Below, one piece after another: positions 1-8,088 of a DNA stretch of 18,773 nucleotides (positions are counted from its first letter, which is position 1; every line of letters starts with the position of its first letter). A program made the translations under genes and the position numbers. The stretch is from an uncultured Desulfarculaceae bacterium. Its GTDB lineage: Bacteria; Desulfobacterota; Desulfarculia; Desulfarculales; Desulfarculaceae. The DNA lies in contig CALERA010000265.1 of NCBI GenBank assembly GCA_937908275.1, positions 1 to 18,773 on the forward strand, written 5' to 3'. The notes under the pieces were generated by a model. The model worked only from the letters and a program-made list of their open reading frames with translations, was not told the DNA's origin and searched no databases.

Positions 1-1773
1 CTTGCGCTTGATCTTCATGGTCGGCGTCACCTCGCCGTCCTCCTCCAGGAGCTTTTTGGGCAGGATGGTGAACTTCTTGATCTGCTCCACCCGGGCCAGG
101 GTCTGGTTCACCTGGTCCACCTCCCGCTGGATCAGCTCCACCACCTCCCGGGCCTGGGTCAGGCTGTGGTAGGTGGTGAAGGGGATCTTGTTCTCCTGGG
201 CGTATTTCACCACGTTGTCCTCGTCGATGAAGATCAGCGCCGAGAGGAACTTGCGCTGGTCGCCGATCACCACCGCGTCGTTGATGTAGGGGCTGAACTT
301 GAGCTGGTTCTCCAGGTTCTGGGGGGCGATGTTCTTGCCGCCGCTGGTGATGATCAGGTCCTTCTTGCGGTCGGTGATCTTGAGGAAGCCGCGTTGGTCC
401 AGCTCGCCCACGTCGCCGGAGTGCAGCCAGCCGCCCTCCAGGGTCTCGGCCGTGGCCTCGGGGTTCTTGTAATAGCCCAGGAAGACGTTGGGCCCCCGCA
501 CCAGGATCTCGCCGTCGGCGTCGATGGCGATTTCCACCCCCGGGATGGCCGGCCCCACGTTGTCGGCCTCGATCACCTCGCCCTGGTGGATGCTGGTGGG
601 GCCGGTGTCCTCGGTCTGGCCGTAGACCTGGCGCAGGGGCACCCCGATGGCGTGGTAGAAGCGCAGCACGTCGGGGCTGATGGGCGCGGCCCCGCTGATG
701 GCCACCCGGACCCGCTCGAAGCCCAGGCGCTCCTTGAGCTTCCGGAAGACCGCGAAGTGGGCCAGGGCGAAGGCCAGCCGGAGCCCCGCCGACACCCCCT
801 GGGGGCTCAGCCGGGCCAGGGCGCGCTTGCGGCCGATGGCCAGGGCCAGGCCGAAGACCTGGCGCTTTAGCCAGGTGGCGTCCTTCATCTTGATGGCGAT
901 GGTGCTGGCGTATTTCTCCCAGATGCGCGGCACCGCGAAAAAGACCGTGGGGCTGGTCTCCACCACGTTGTCGGTCACGGTGTCGGTGTTCTCGATGAAG
1001 TTGATGGTGTAGGTGAAGGCCAGGGGCATGTAGACGCTGAACATGCGCTCGGCGATGTGCGACAGCGGCAGGAAGGACAAGAGCTCGTCATCGGCGAAGA
1101 CCGGCACCGCCTGCCTGAGGGCCTGGGTGGTCCAGAGCACGTTTTCATGGCTGAGCATGGCCCCCTTGGGCGGGCCGGTGGTGCCGCTGGTGTAGATCAA
1201 CAGGGCCAGGTCGTCCGGCCCGCGCGACTCCAGGCCCTGGCGCAGGGCCTCGGGATGGTCCGCGCCGTATTCCTGGCCCAGGGTCAGGAGCTGGGCGAAG
1301 TCGATGACCATGGGGTCCGCGAAGTGGCGCAGGCCCTCGGTGTCGATGACCACGATCTTGGCGAGGTTGGGGCACTGGTCGCGCACCTGCAGGGCCTTGT
1401 CCAACTGCTCCTCGTTCTCCACCACGAAAACTTTCGCCTCGGAGTGTTGCAGGATGTAGAGGCACTCCACCGCGGCGTTGGTGGTGTAGATGCCCACCGT
1501 CACCCCGCCGGCGGCCATGGCCCCCATGTCGGCGATGAGCCACTCCGGGCAGTTCTCGCCGATGACGGCCACGGTGTCGCCGGGCAGCAGGCCCAGGGCC
1601 ATCAGGCCCAGGGCGGCCAGGCCGGCGCGGCGGCCGTACTCGGCCCAGGAGATGTCGCGCCACAGGCCCAGCTCCTTGACCCGCATGGCGGTGCGCGGTC
1701 CCAGCTCGGCGGCGCGGCTCATCAACACCTGGGGGATGGTCTGGGGATCGGCGAAGCTGATCGGGTCGGCCAT
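1..1773 (-). CDS. Long-chain acyl-CoA synthetase (AMP-forming), C-terminus cut by window edge
   Basis: Activates fatty acids to acyl-CoA through an acyl-adenylate, feeding beta-oxidation or lipid synthesis. Reading the minus strand from ATG at 1773, the frame stays open for 591 codons to base 1. Visible motifs are the P-loop-like YTSGTTGPPKGAM near residue 193, YGQTE near 383, HSGD near 452 and TDRKKDLIITSGGKNIAP near 465-482, which together define the long-chain branch of the ANL superfamily. The last visible residues, PTMKIKRK, match the usual position of the catalytic-lysine tail, so only a short C-terminal end is missing. GAGG lies 7 bases before the ATG. Substrate chain length cannot be read from the sequence. 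The family is certain; a fadD-type name is only an inference. Confidence 0.93.
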   Translation of the reverse strand, partial: MADPISFADPQTIPQVLMSRAAELGPRTAMRVKELGLWRDISWAEYGRRAGLAALGLMALGLLPGDTVAVIGENCPEWLIADMGAMAAGGVTVGIYTTNAAVECLYILQHSEAKVFVVENEEQLDKALQVRDQCPNLAKIVVIDTEGLRHFADPMVIDFAQLLTLGQEYGADHPEALRQGLESRGPDDLALLIYTSGTTGPPKGAMLSHENVLWTTQALRQAVPVFADDELLSFLPLSHIAERMFSVYMPLAFTYTINFIENTDTVTDNVVETSPTVFFAVPRIWEKYASTIAIKMKDATWLKRQVFGLALAIGRKRALARLSPQGVSAGLRLAFALAHFAVFRKLKERLGFERVRVAISGAAPISPDVLRFYHAIGVPLRQVYGQTEDTGPTSIHQGEVIEADNVGPAIPGVEIAIDADGEILVRGPNVFLGYYKNPEATAETLEGGWLHSGDVGELDQRGFLKITDRKKDLIITSGGKNIAPQNLENQLKFSPYINDAVVIGDQRKFLSALIFIDEDNVVKYAQENKIPFTTYHSLTQAREVVELIQREVDQVNQTLARVEQIKKFTILPKKLLEEDGEVTPTMKIKRK

Positions 1774-2089
1774 GGCTGTCCCTCGCGGCTGGCGCGGGGC
1801 CAGGGGTCGGCCCGGCCCGCTTGGTGGTCTTGGGCAAGACAGGGAGGTCCGGCCATTATGCCAAATTCGGAACCCGGTTTTGAAGCGGGAAGCGGGGCGC
1901 GGCGGCCAAGTGAATCTTTACTCTGGCCGGCGACCGCGACGGCCAAGGTCGGCGGGCGCGGCGGCGCGCCAATCTCTTGATGCTCGTGAAGGGCGATAAT
2001 CGCCACGGCATGGGGAAAGAGATCGCCTGGCCTGGCTCGCCAGGACTCCTCTGGCTGTCCGGGGCGGCGGCGCCAAGCCTGGATCGGTC
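1774..2089. other. Intergenic region between pcnB stop and acyl-CoA synthetase start
   Basis: These 316 bases hold no convincing gene. They contain the candidate promoter at 1855-1884 and a perfect 13-base dyad, GGCGAT-A-ATCGCC, at 1992-2004. A looser pair of arms (ATCTCTT near 1970 and AAGAGAT near 2020) encloses that dyad. No T-run follows on either strand, so it is not a classical terminator. It may be an mRNA 3' structure of pcnB or an operator; neither can be chosen from sequence. Confidence 0.4.
1855..1884 (-). promoter_or_regulatory. Candidate sigma70-type promoter of the acyl-CoA synthetase
   Basis: On the minus strand, TTCAAA (1884-1879) and CATAAT (1860-1855) are separated by 18 bases. 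They lie in a short AT-rich patch within otherwise very GC-rich DNA, about 80 bases before the start codon at 1773. The -10 matches 5 of 6 consensus bases and the -35 matches 4 of 6. Found by eye, not scored. Confidence 0.4.
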
Positions 2090-3382
2090 CTAGGCGGCCG
2101 GGGCGGAGGGCGCGCCGGGCTTGCGGCGGCGGCGGCGGCGACGGGTCCGCCGGCGGGGGGAGTCGGCCGGCTTCTCGCCGCCAAAGGCGGCCAGGAGATC
2201 CTGGCCCAGCAGCCTGGCCAGGTCCTGGGCCTCGGCGAAGTAGCCTTTTTGGGCGATCTTCTTGGGCAGGCGCAGGCCCGGCTCGGCCAGGGTGAGATAG
2301 CTCATCAGGCCGGCCGCCTGGCAGGCCCGCTCCATCACCCGCTTGGCGAAAGCCACCGGCGCGGCCAGCTCCGGCAGGGCCTGGCGCACCCAGAGCTGCC
2401 AGCCCACCCGTCCGCCGCGCCCGGGGGCGAAATCCCGCCCCTGGCTGGCCAGCTCCAGGGCCGGCCACAACATGGCGCCCACCACCGCCGGGTCGTCCGG
2501 GGGCTGGCCCTGGGCCACGGCGGCGTCCACTCGGGCCAGGTTGGCCGCCGCCGCCGCCCGCCAGGGGCTGTCGGCCGGGCCGTAGGCCGGCTCCAGGGTG
2601 GGCAGCAGGCTGTAGAGCACCCCGGTTTCGTGGGCCAGCTCCAGCCAGGCCGCCGCCGCCCCGCCCTTGAGGTCGCGCATCAGTTCGTCGCGGATGCGGC
2701 TGGTGGGGCAGACCGACAGCTCGCCCCGGTGGTGGTGCACCGCGGCCAGGGTCTCGGGGGTGAGGCTGAAGCCGGTGCGCGCGGCGTGGCGGATGGCGCG
2801 CAGCACCCGCACCGGGTCGCGGTGGAAGCGCACCTCGGCGTCGCCCACCGCCCGGATGCGCCCGGCCTTGAGGTCGGCCAGGCCGTCCACGTAGTCCACC
2901 AGCGAGAAGTCGGCGATGTTGTAGAACAGGGCGTTGATGGTCAGGTCCCGGCGCAGGGCGTCCTCGGCCGGGGTGCCGAAGGTGTTGTTGGCCTGGAGCA
3001 CCGCGTCGTCGGCCGGATCGGCCAGCTTGCGGAAGGTGCTGACCTCGATCAGCTTGTCCCGGGAGAAGAAGACCTGGACCAGGCGGAAGCGGCGGCCGAT
3101 GATGCGGCTGTTGCGGAACAGGCGGTGGATCTGGTTGGGGTGGGCGTCGGTGCCCACGTCGAAATCCTTGGGCCGGCGGCCCAGGAGCAGGTCGCGCACG
3201 CTGCCGCCCACCAGATAGGCGGTGTACCCGTGCCGCTGCAGGCGATAGAGCACCTTCAGGGCCTCGGGGTCGATGTTCTTGCGGCTGATGCCGTGTTCGG
3301 CCCGGGGAACGATGCGGGGCTCGGGGGCCGGCAGGCTCTCGGCGGGATCCAGGCTCGCGGTTTGGTCTTGGAAATCGTCCAC
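2090..3382 (-). CDS. pcnB: Poly(A) polymerase I (PcnB-type nucleotidyltransferase)
   Basis: Adds 3' poly(A) tails to RNA, marking it for decay; the family also contains CCA-adding enzymes. The class II nucleotidyltransferase head is clear: YLVGGSVRDLLLG at residues 56-68, the metal-binding DFD at 73-75, and RRDLTINAL near 145. The stretch LFRNSRIIGRRFRLVQV (88-104) is typical of the PcnB branch rather than CCA transferases. The C-terminus ends in a very arginine-rich tail (roughly residues 405-422), like the basic RNA-binding tail of other PcnB proteins. At 430 residues it is slightly shorter than the E. coli protein. The start codon is GTG, with no strong ribosome binding site close by, and the first 30 residues look non-conserved, so the start is less sure than the gene. 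It is divergent from the phosphatase at 3481. Confidence 0.88.
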   Translation of the reverse strand: MDDFQDQTASLDPAESLPAPEPRIVPRAEHGISRKNIDPEALKVLYRLQRHGYTAYLVGGSVRDLLLGRRPKDFDVGTDAHPNQIHRLFRNSRIIGRRFRLVQVFFSRDKLIEVSTFRKLADPADDAVLQANNTFGTPAEDALRRDLTINALFYNIADFSLVDYVDGLADLKAGRIRAVGDAEVRFHRDPVRVLRAIRHAARTGFSLTPETLAAVHHHRGELSVCPTSRIRDELMRDLKGGAAAAWLELAHETGVLYSLLPTLEPAYGPADSPWRAAAAANLARVDAAVAQGQPPDDPAVVGAMLWPALELASQGRDFAPGRGGRVGWQLWVRQALPELAAPVAFAKRVMERACQAAGLMSYLTLAEPGLRLPKKIAQKGYFAEAQDLARLLGQDLLAAFGGEKPADSPRRRTRRRRRRRKPGAPSAPAA

Positions 3383-3480
3383 GGTTATAAAAGCGTCTCC
3401 CAGGTGTCGCCAGCGCGGGTTTCGGGCTATCTTATAGCACAGTCGAGGGGAAAACCAAGGGGTTGGCAGGAAGATGGCGC

Positions 3481-4281
3481 ATGGAAAATGAGTTGATCGC
3501 CAGCGCCCGGGCCGCCGCGGCCGCCGGGGCCGAGTGTTTGCGCGGGTTGTGGGGCGGCCGCCTGGCGGTGGAGGCCAAGTCCCGCTTCGATTTCGTCACC
3601 AACGCCGACCGGGCCAGCCAGGCGGCGGTGCTGGGCGTCATCCGCGCCTGCCACCCCGACCAGGCCATCCTGGCCGAGGAGGACGCCGGGGACTATCCCC
3701 CGCCCGAGGCCCAAAAAGGGGTGCTCTGGGTGGTGGACCCCCTGGACGGCACCACCAACTTCATCCACGGCATCCCCCACGTGGCGGTGAGCGTGGGGGT
3801 GCTGGTGGAGGGCCGGCCCGCGGCCGGGGTGATCGTGGACGTCACCCGGGGCGAGGAGTTCTGGGCCCTGGCCGGGGGCGGGGCCTGGCTGGGGGAGCGG
3901 CCGATCCGGGTCAGCGGCCAGCAAGACCCCGGCCAGAGCCTCCTGCTGACCGGCTTCCCCTTCCGGGACAAGGGCCGCCTGGGTGATTACCTGGCGCTCT
4001 TCGCCGAGCTCTTTCAGCAGGTCTCCGGGGTGCGCCGGGCCGGGGCCGCGGCCCTGGATCTGGCCTACGTGGCCGCCGGACGGGCCGAGGGCTTTTGGGA
4101 GATGGGCCTCAAGCCCTGGGACCTGGCCGCCGGCCTGCTGCTGGTGGGCGAGGCCGGGGGGGTGGTCAGCGATTTCGCCGGGGGAGGCCAGGCCTTGTGG
4201 CGGGGAGACGTGGTGGCGGCCGCGCCGGCCCTGCACGGGATGCTCCAGGCCGCCTGCGGCCGGCGCTTTCCCCGGGGCTAG
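3481..4281 (+). CDS. Inositol monophosphatase family protein
   Basis: A Mg2+-dependent sugar or inositol phosphate monoesterase of the IMPase/SuhB family; the 266-residue length is typical. Metal-site motifs are present: EE at residues 66-67, DPLDGTTNFIHG at 86-97 (motif A) and WDLAAG near 213 (motif B). KSRFDFVTNAD at 33-43 is the usual N-terminal signature. I chose ATG 3481 because AGGAAG lies 7 bases upstream and the conserved part begins right after; a TTG at 3463 would add six residues. In proteobacteria such proteins may act as inositol monophosphatase or as the transcription-associated factor SuhB, and the sequence alone does not say which. It is divergent from pcnB, with about 100 bases between the starts. 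Confidence 0.9.
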   Translation: MENELIASARAAAAAGAECLRGLWGGRLAVEAKSRFDFVTNADRASQAAVLGVIRACHPDQAILAEEDAGDYPPPEAQKGVLWVVDPLDGTTNFIHGIPHVAVSVGVLVEGRPAAGVIVDVTRGEEFWALAGGGAWLGERPIRVSGQQDPGQSLLLTGFPFRDKGRLGDYLALFAELFQQVSGVRRAGAAALDLAYVAAGRAEGFWEMGLKPWDLAAGLLLVGEAGGVVSDFAGGGQALWRGDVVAAAPALHGMLQAACGRRFPRG

Positions 4282-4362
4282 GCCAGGGCAGGGATCCGCG
4301 CCTCCGGAGCCGGCCGGTTGAGCGAGACTAACCCGTTGAGGATGCATGCTGATCAGCGTTGG

Positions 4363-4584
4363 CTAGCCGCTGCCGCCCCAGATGTCCTCCCAGCCCGGCG
4401 CGCAGAGGTCCAGTTCCTCGATGTTGGTGGCCTGCTTGCACTTGCGGTAGAAACAAAACTCGCAGGTGAAGTCGGCCCAGAGGTTGGCCGCGGCGATATC
4501 CAGGCAAAAGACGTAATAGGGGCACTGCAAATTGCGCGCGCCCGGCCGGCTGGCAGGATTGGCGTCTTGGGGTAACACCACCAA
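4363..4584 (-). CDS. Small cysteine-rich protein, unknown function
   Basis: A 73-residue protein with six cysteines: C21, C27, C41, C44, C49 and C61. The core spacing, C-x5-C-x13-C-x2-C, with CPYYVFC and FTCEFC segments, looks like a small zinc ribbon or another metal-binding knuckle. There is no signal peptide or membrane helix, so it is probably cytoplasmic. Possible starts are TTG 4584 or GTG 4581, with GAGAGG 6 or 9 bases upstream. It lies alone between two plus-strand genes. I do not recognise the family by name. The cysteine pattern, the ribosome binding site and the lack of any competing gene support it as real rather than a chance frame. Confidence 0.65.
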   Translation of the reverse strand: MVVLPQDANPASRPGARNLQCPYYVFCLDIAAANLWADFTCEFCFYRKCKQATNIEELDLCAPGWEDIWGGSG

Positions 4585-4725
4585 GGTTGGCCTCTCATTC
4601 GCGGGGATGGGGGATCATTAGCCGCTCGGAAGCTATCATGTTTTTCGCAAAGGCGCAAGCCGGGATATGGTCCCGTTTCGTCTGGCGGAGCGCAATGCCG
4701 AAACCAACAGGCCGGGAGTGCGGAC

Positions 4726-5901
4726 TTGCTGGCCCACGTTGACATGGACGCCTTTTACGCCTCGGTGGAGGTGCTGGACCAGCCGGAGCTGGCCGGCCGC
4801 CCGGTGATCGTGGGCGGCGGCTCCCGGGGGGTGGTCTCGGCCGCCTCCTATGAGGCCCGCCGCTTCGGGGTGCGCTCGGCCCTGCCCCTCTACCTGGCCC
4901 GCCGCCTCTGCCCCCAGGGCGTGTTTCTGCCCGTGAGAATGGACCGTTACCGCCAGATCAGCCGGGTGGTGATGGAGGTGCTGGCCTCCTTCACCCCGGT
5001 GATCGAGCAGGTCAGCGTGGACGAGGCCTACCTGGACCTCAATGGCGCGCCGGCCCTGAAGGCCGGCCCCGAGGCCGCCGGCCGGGCCATCAAGTCGGCG
5101 GTGCTGGGCGTCACCCGCCTGACCTGCTCGGTGGGCCTGGCCCCGGTGCGTTTCCTGGCCAAGATCGCCAGCGACCGCGACAAGCCCGACGGCCTGACCG
5201 TGGTGGGGGACCTGGAGGCCTTCCTGGCCACGGTGGAGCTGAAGGAAGTGCCGGGCGTGGGAGCCAAATCCCTGGAGCGGCTCAAGGCCATGGGCCTGAC
5301 CCGGCTCACCGAGGTCCGCGCCCTGGGGGCCGAGCGCCTGGAGCGGATGTGGGGGGCCTTTGGCCTGCGGCTCTGGGAGCTGGCCCATGGCCGCGACAGC
5401 GCCGAGCTGCACCCGGAGCGCGAGGCCAAGTCGCTCTCGCACGAGACCACCTTTCACCAGGACCTGGTCGACCGCGAGGCCCTGGCCGCCCATCTCCTGG
5501 CCCTGTGCGAGAAGCTGGGCCGCCGCCTGCGCCACGAGGGTTTGGAGGGGCGCACCGTGGTCCTGAAGCTGCGCCACGCCGATTTCCGCCTGGTCACCCG
5601 CCGGGCCACCATGGCCCGTCCCGGGGCCGACACCGCCATCGTCTACGCCACCGCCCTGGGCCTGTTAAACAGCTACCCTTCCCCTGGTCCCTTCCGCCTG
5701 ATCGGGGTGGGCCTGGCCGGGCTGGCCCCGGCCGGCCAGGGGCAGCCCGGCCTGTTCGAGGACCGCCGCCAGGCCCGGGGCCGGGCCCTGGCCGCGGCCG
5801 AGGACGCGGTATGTGACCGTTTCGGACAAAAGGCCCTGACCCGCGCCTCGACCCTGGCCAAGGCTGACGATCGCGGGCATACTGGAGAGGGTGAGGACTG
5901 A
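4726..5901 (+). CDS. dinB: DNA polymerase IV (Y-family translesion polymerase)
   Basis: An error-prone polymerase that bypasses damaged template bases. The catalytic metal ligands are visible: HVDMDAFYASVE at the very N-terminus and SVDEAYLD with D99 and E100. The thumb helix-hairpin-helix region VPGVGAKSLERL lies near residues 175-186, and SLSHETTF opens the little-finger domain. Near residues 339-343, QPGLF resembles the beta-clamp binding pentapeptide (consensus QLxLF), followed by a 45-residue tail. The length of 391 is normal. The start is TTG 4726, eight bases after GGGAG; the conserved protein begins immediately, so an upstream start is unlikely. No recognisable LexA box was seen in the 140 bases upstream. 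Confidence 0.95.
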   Translation: MLAHVDMDAFYASVEVLDQPELAGRPVIVGGGSRGVVSAASYEARRFGVRSALPLYLARRLCPQGVFLPVRMDRYRQISRVVMEVLASFTPVIEQVSVDEAYLDLNGAPALKAGPEAAGRAIKSAVLGVTRLTCSVGLAPVRFLAKIASDRDKPDGLTVVGDLEAFLATVELKEVPGVGAKSLERLKAMGLTRLTEVRALGAERLERMWGAFGLRLWELAHGRDSAELHPEREAKSLSHETTFHQDLVDREALAAHLLALCEKLGRRLRHEGLEGRTVVLKLRHADFRLVTRRATMARPGADTAIVYATALGLLNSYPSPGPFRLIGVGLAGLAPAGQGQPGLFEDRRQARGRALAAAEDAVCDRFGQKALTRASTLAKADDRGHTGEGED

Positions 5902-5946
5902 GGTCCCCGCCTAGTCACCGCGCCGGCATGCGCCCCCGCCGCACCG

Positions 5947-5958
5947 TTTCGCGCGAAA
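5947..5958. repeat. 12-base perfect palindrome TTTCGCGCGAAA
   Basis: A perfect dyad with six-base arms, 168 bases before the glycosyltransferase start and 45 bases after dinB. It could be an operator half-site pair. It has no T-run, so it is not a terminator. Function unknown. Confidence 0.3.
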
Positions 5959-6125
5959 TCTGAATCCCGGCCCCCGCGCTTCGCGTGCGGTGGCCGCCAG
6001 CAGGAAAGGACGCGCCAGCCCCGGCCGCGCTGCCGGGCGCATCGTTACATCAATGCTATTGGGGACATAGCTAAGCCCAACCGCCACCGGCCCGCCCCTG
6101 GGTCCGCGGCAAAGGAGAGCGACCC

Positions 6126-7487
6126 ATGCCCAGCTTCGCCCAGACCCACTCCCGGGTGACCACCTACTACCTGTTGCAGGACGACCAGGACCTGACCGTG
6201 CGCCTGAAGGCCGCCGCGCGCTGGAAAAAGCCGGTGCTGATCGTCCCCGCTCTGGCCAGCGAGTTCACCCACCCCGAAAATCGCCCGGTCTTCGAGAACA
6301 TCGTGCGCCAACTGGCCGAGGCCGACTACCTGGCCCACGTCATCTTCGGCCTGGACGCGGCCAGCGAGGCCGACGTGCGCGACTGCAAGTCCATCCTGGA
6401 CGCCGCCGGCCTGCTGAACTACGTCATCCAGTGGAACGACGGGCCGGCCATGAAGGGCATCTACGAGCAGTTGGAGGCGGCCGGTTTCGACCTCTCCCGC
6501 CGGGGCAAGGGCCGCAACGTCTTCCTGGGCTTCGGGGTGGCCATCGCCCTGGGGGCCACGGCGGTGGGCCTGCTGGACGCCGACATCAAGACCTTCAAGC
6601 GCCGGCAGTTGGACCGGCTGTTCTTCCCGGTGCTCTGCCACAACTACCCCTTCGCCAAGGCCTACTACGCCCGCTGGGACGGCAGCCGCATGTTCGGCCG
6701 GGTCAAGCGCCTGCTCCTGGATCCGCTGCTGATCTCGCTCAAGCGCAAGTTCACCGACACCAACAACGAGAAGATGCTGCGCCTGGTGGACTTCCTGCTC
6801 AGCTTCGACTACCAGCTCTCGGGCGAGGTGGTGGCCGACATGTGGCTCTTGAAGAAAATGCGCTACGCCCTGGACTGGGGGGTGGAGATCTTCACCCTGA
6901 TCGAGGTCTTCCGCAAGTCGCCCCAGGTGGCCCAGGTGGAGTTCACCCGCCGGGGCTTCGACCACAAGCACCAGCGGGTCTCCTCCGATGACCCCAACGC
7001 CGGCCTGCACCGCATGAGCCTGGACATCATCACCACCCTGCTGCACGCCCTGATCGTGGAGGAGGGCCTGGAGGTGGGCGAGGAGTTCTTCCGCGACCTG
7101 GCCCTGACCTACGAGTCCATCGCTGAGGACACCATCAAGCGCTACAGCGACAACGCCGAATTCAACGACCTGGCCTACGACCGCGACGCCGAGGAGCACA
7201 TGGTCTACCAGGTGCTGTCCAAGGCCATCGTGCAGACGGCCGACTTCCTGACCAGCCCGGCCCACATGGCCGAGAAGCTGCTGCGTTTCACCGCCAGCTT
7301 CCCGGAGTTCAAGCCCTACGTGGAGCAGGGCCTGCAACAGACCATCCTGGAACTGGAGACCACCCTGCGCGACAAGTCCCTGGAGGTGCGCCACCTGCCC
7401 TCCTGGGAGCGGATCATGTGGAAGCTGCCGGAGATCAACCTGGCCATCGTCGAGGCCCTGGAGGAGGACAAGCAGCGTTTCAAGTAG
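6126..7487 (+). CDS. GT-A glycosyltransferase, glucosyl-3-phosphoglycerate synthase-like
   Basis: A 453-residue soluble protein with GT-A layout. A VLIVPALASE strand near 37-46 is followed by the loop GKGRNVFLGFGVA at 128-139 and the DxD metal site LLDADI (D151, D153). RLFFPVL and YPFAKAYY segments follow, as in GT81-type glucosyl- and mannosyl-3-phosphoglycerate synthases, which make the first intermediate of glucosylglycerate-type compatible solutes. The C-terminal 200 residues are mostly helical and longer than in actinobacterial GpgS. There is no transmembrane segment. The start ATG 6126 has GGAGAG about 7 bases upstream. No phosphatase of the GpgP type is adjacent; the IMPase at 3481 is separate. 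The family is an inference from motifs; donor and acceptor are not known. Confidence 0.65.
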   Translation: MPSFAQTHSRVTTYYLLQDDQDLTVRLKAAARWKKPVLIVPALASEFTHPENRPVFENIVRQLAEADYLAHVIFGLDAASEADVRDCKSILDAAGLLNYVIQWNDGPAMKGIYEQLEAAGFDLSRRGKGRNVFLGFGVAIALGATAVGLLDADIKTFKRRQLDRLFFPVLCHNYPFAKAYYARWDGSRMFGRVKRLLLDPLLISLKRKFTDTNNEKMLRLVDFLLSFDYQLSGEVVADMWLLKKMRYALDWGVEIFTLIEVFRKSPQVAQVEFTRRGFDHKHQRVSSDDPNAGLHRMSLDIITTLLHALIVEEGLEVGEEFFRDLALTYESIAEDTIKRYSDNAEFNDLAYDRDAEEHMVYQVLSKAIVQTADFLTSPAHMAEKLLRFTASFPEFKPYVEQGLQQTILELETTLRDKSLEVRHLPSWERIMWKLPEINLAIVEALEEDKQRFK

Positions 7488-7567
7488 GGGGTTGGCCTGG
7501 AGACCGGCCGGGGGTTATAGTCCCCCCACCGAGCAACCCCGACCCTTGACACCCAGGAGCGCGAGCC

Positions 7568-7846
7568 ATGGCCAGCGAGATAGACGATCTATCCATCGAG
7601 TACGAAGAGGAAGGCGAACTGGTGGTGGAGCAGCTGGACAAGCTGATCCTCAACCGGGGCGGCTGGACCACCATCCTGTTTCTCTACCGCGAGCGCGACA
7701 AGAACGGCGAATTCGGCCCGCCCAAGGCCGGTCTGCGCCGCTACCAGAAGACCAAGGGCGTCTTCCGCAAGCGTGACGCCATCAACCTGACCGAGAAGAC
7801 CGCCCCGGCCCTGGTGGACAAGCTCAAGGAGTGGTTCCAGTTCTAG
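7568..7846 (+). CDS. Small conserved-looking protein, unknown function
   Basis: A 92-residue protein with a well-placed AGGAG 8 bases before ATG 7568. It has an acidic N-terminus (residues 4-20), a central strand-rich part (WTTILFLYRERD) and a basic middle (APKAGLRRYQKTKGVFRKR-like, residues 47-70), and ends in a short amphipathic helix. No signal peptide, membrane helix or cysteine is present. It lies 80 bases after the glycosyltransferase and could be co-transcribed. The look (compact, charged, good ribosome binding site) is that of a real gene. I have an impression of similar proteins in sulfate-reducing Desulfobacterota but cannot name a family. Confidence 0.75.
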   Translation: MASEIDDLSIEYEEEGELVVEQLDKLILNRGGWTTILFLYRERDKNGEFGPPKAGLRRYQKTKGVFRKRDAINLTEKTAPALVDKLKEWFQF

Positions 7847-7887
7847 GCCTGTCACCATTACAGGAGCGACCCTGTGGGCGGACGGAG

Positions 7888-7993
7888 GCCATTGCGAGCG
7901 CGGCGAAGCAATCTCTCGCGGCATTGTGCATGATTTTCTTCGGGCTGCGAAAACCAGGGGAGATTGCCGCGTCGCTTCGCGCCTCGCAATGAC
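7888..7993. repeat. REP-like inverted repeat element
   Basis: The left arm 7888-7915 contains CATTGCGAGCGCGGCGAAGC followed by AATCTC. The right arm 7960-7993 is its imperfect reverse complement, starting GAGATTGCCGCG and ending CTCGCAATGAC. The arms enclose about 44 bases. Elements with the CATTGCGAG...GCAATCTC arm are scattered through many Desulfobacterota and other genomes as intergenic repeats. It sits between two convergent genes (ends 7846 and 8089), the usual place for such elements, and may also act as a bidirectional mRNA end. Confidence 0.8.
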
Positions 7994-8088
7994 AAGGCTA
8001 AGGATTCATTGCGGCGTGTAGCGTCCGGCTCCGCCCTGGATCACCAGTCCGGACCGGCGGCCGGCCGGGACCGACCCCCGGGGCGGGC

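Noticed and set aside
166..1980. Long plus-strand open frames opposite the acyl-CoA synthetase
   Set aside because: They are antisense to a gene with full family motifs; composition (Val/Gly/Leu/His-rich) is that of GC-rich shadow frames.
1966..2030. Possible degenerate second copy of the REP-like element
   Set aside because: Only the ATCTCTT arm resembles it; the conserved CATTGCGAG arm is missing.
2249..3496. 415-codon plus-strand frame opposite pcnB
   Set aside because: Antisense shadow of the polymerase; no domain-like pattern and Gly/Ala/Val/His-rich composition.
6045..7394. 449-codon minus-strand frame opposite the glycosyltransferase
   Set aside because: The plus-strand frame has a ribosome binding site, GT-A motifs and normal composition; the minus frame is its shadow.
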